This document shows positions 62,508-64,000 of a stretch of DNA of 64,000 nucleotides, one piece after another. Under the pieces are notes generated by a model. The model was not told the origin of the DNA. It did not search any database and worked only from the letters and a program-made list of their open reading frames with translations. Every line of letters starts with the position of its first letter. Position 1 is the stretch's first letter. Source of the stretch: Dryomyza anilis (Eukaryota; Arthropoda; Insecta; Diptera; Dryomyzidae). The translations under genes were made by a program, and so were the position numbers. The DNA is taken from positions 28,602,440 through 28,666,439 of the forward strand of contig OX638132.1 in NCBI GenBank assembly GCA_951804985.1, written 5' to 3'.

Positions 62508-64000
62508 AAATATTATAATTTTAAAAAATTAATAATTTTTTACATACGTCGGGGTAGAATTAAAACTCACCAACATTTACAAAAAAAAATGTAAAAAAAA
62601 AAAATCTATTGAATGACATTCCAACACTTGAAGTTTATCGATATTTTTTAAAATATAAATCTTTAAATTAATAAAAAATGTCTTGATACAATATGTATTT
62701 ATTTCGTTCACTTTTACAACGACGCTTTAGTTCACATTCCTTGTTTTTTTATTATTCTTTAATACATACTTCTAGCAGCTCCGATAATTGATGAATTTGT
62801 GTATTTGCTACTTTTGTATTTACTATTTTAATGCACATTTATAAAAAGTTCTTTGTGTGCTTAGCACTTTAAAACATTGTTAAAATTTTGTAAATTTTAT
62901 TATTATTTGTTATAGTCATCAGTAAAATATTTTTATATTTAGATATTTGAAAGGCATATAATTGAAACTATGAAAAAAAAAGAAAACGCGTGCTATTTAA
63001 ATATTTTAAAAACTATTTTTGCCTGTATTTTTTTTATATTTATTTTTGTTACTGCTGATCTTAAAAGATTTTATGTTAATTGATAAGATAAGACATTAGT
63101 AGAAAAACATACGTTTACTTAAATACTAATTCAAAGGCTACTTCAACTTAAAGTAGGTACAAATAAAAGTGATTCTAAGAAAGAAATTATAGAATAAAAA
63201 TTCCCATTTTCACCTACGCAAATTAACAATTATTAATAGAAAAACACAAAATATAAATTCAACTCAACTTAAATAAAGAAATTCTTACAAAGAGTAAATA
63301 ATAGAAGCAAAAAAAAATAATAAAAAATCAAAATAAAAGTGACAAATTCTGAAAAACACTGTAAATCCGTGGAAAACACACTGAAACTGGGAAAGCATTA
63401 AGTGTGGCTCATGTACGTTTAAATTGTATCAAAAAAAAAATATAAATTAAAATTTTTAAAAAATTAGCATACATGAGAATGCTTTATAACAGTAAGTATA
63501 AAAAATATAACAATACTAAAATATAAAAAAACAGCGCAATTTTAAAGCGGGAAAAAAAATATAAATAAAAAAAAACACTTTCAAGATCTTTGAATTGAAT
63601 TAATTAACAACTTCCACCTAGGATCAGACTTTTCAATTTTTTTTGTTGGTTTGTATGTTTGTAATTGGTATTTTCCACTGGTTGCTATAAAAATAACTGC
63701 ACTTAAAATAAATTTGTTTTTTTTTCAAGTGGTATCTTACCAAACCACCCGACTTAAACATCTATTATACTAACTAATTGTAGGTATACAAAGTAAACAA
63801 GAGTATAAAAATAAAAAATTAAACAGTTCATACGTAAAAGTCAAACAAAACTAAAAAAAAAAATAAAAGAGACAATATAAATTATAAATTGCGACATACT
63901 AAAGTCGTCTTAAACAATTCAATTGAAGAGGAAGTTACTTGCTGATGTTGCATTTTGCGGTTTAAGAGTACCGGTTACTTGGTGTACGAGTACCGGTTAC
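62508..64000. other. AT-rich region to the window end
   Basis: No gene or complete element. A-rich simple sequence dominates 63180-63600. The last 32 bases carry GAGTACCGGTTAC twice (63967-63979 and 63988-64000), similar to motifs at about 33300-33360; probably an element edge cut by the window. Confidence 0.5.

Overview
This window is AT-rich nuclear DNA from a higher fly (Diptera, Brachycera; I cannot place the family). It carries one recognisable cellular gene on the + strand: the fly DOT1L orthologue grappa (gpp), the histone H3 lysine-79 methyltransferase. I assembled it by hand as seven coding exons: 26622-26900, 28035-28618, 28752-28927, 29265-33185, 35294-35548, 35619-36089 and 51533-52716. 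Every junction has a GT/AG intron and a matching reading phase. The joined frame is 6870 nt, i.e. 2289 residues plus a stop. The DOT1 catalytic fold occupies residues 1 to about 335. It is followed by a lysine-rich nucleosome-binding stretch, coiled coils of the AF10-binding type and a very long low-complexity tail.

Layout: 1-25757 has no convincing coding sequence. It is a graveyard of transposon remnants and palindromic miniature elements, with a few blocks of less repetitive, GC-richer sequence (about 6570-7450, 10380-11060 and 20000-20750) that could hold upstream promoters or 5' exons of gpp. A likely 5'UTR exon of gpp begins after the acceptor at 25756-25757. From 26622 to 36089 the catalytic and linker exons lie close together. 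A 15.4 kb intron (36090-51532) then precedes the last exon. This intron contains two old Tc1/mariner-type elements, many nested miniature elements and, at 46694-46845, an apparently genuine alternative last exon that no simple ORF scan would report. The 3'UTR probably runs from 52717 to about 55490. From there to 64000 I see only repeats (a tRNA-derived SINE and nested palindromic elements) and AT-rich sequence.

Gene-level reading: exons 5 and 6 are both flanked by phase-1 introns, so either can be skipped without a frameshift. Three different C-termini can be written after exon 6: the long one (exon 7, 2289 aa), a short Arg/His/Ser-rich one (exon at 46694, 1945 aa), and a retained-intron Thr/Ser-rich one with its own poly(A) signal (stop at 36277, 1957 aa). 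All three leave the methyltransferase domain and coiled coils unchanged and alter only the tail, so they could produce enzymes with different partners.

Transposable elements: at least ten families can be told apart by their ends. The best supported are a family with TAGACATC ends and near-perfect 8-bp target duplications at two loci; a Tc1-like element at two loci; a second IS630/Tc1/mariner-type element with TA flanks and a decayed transposase; and several cases of elements nested one inside another. No CRISPR, rRNA or intact tRNA genes were seen.
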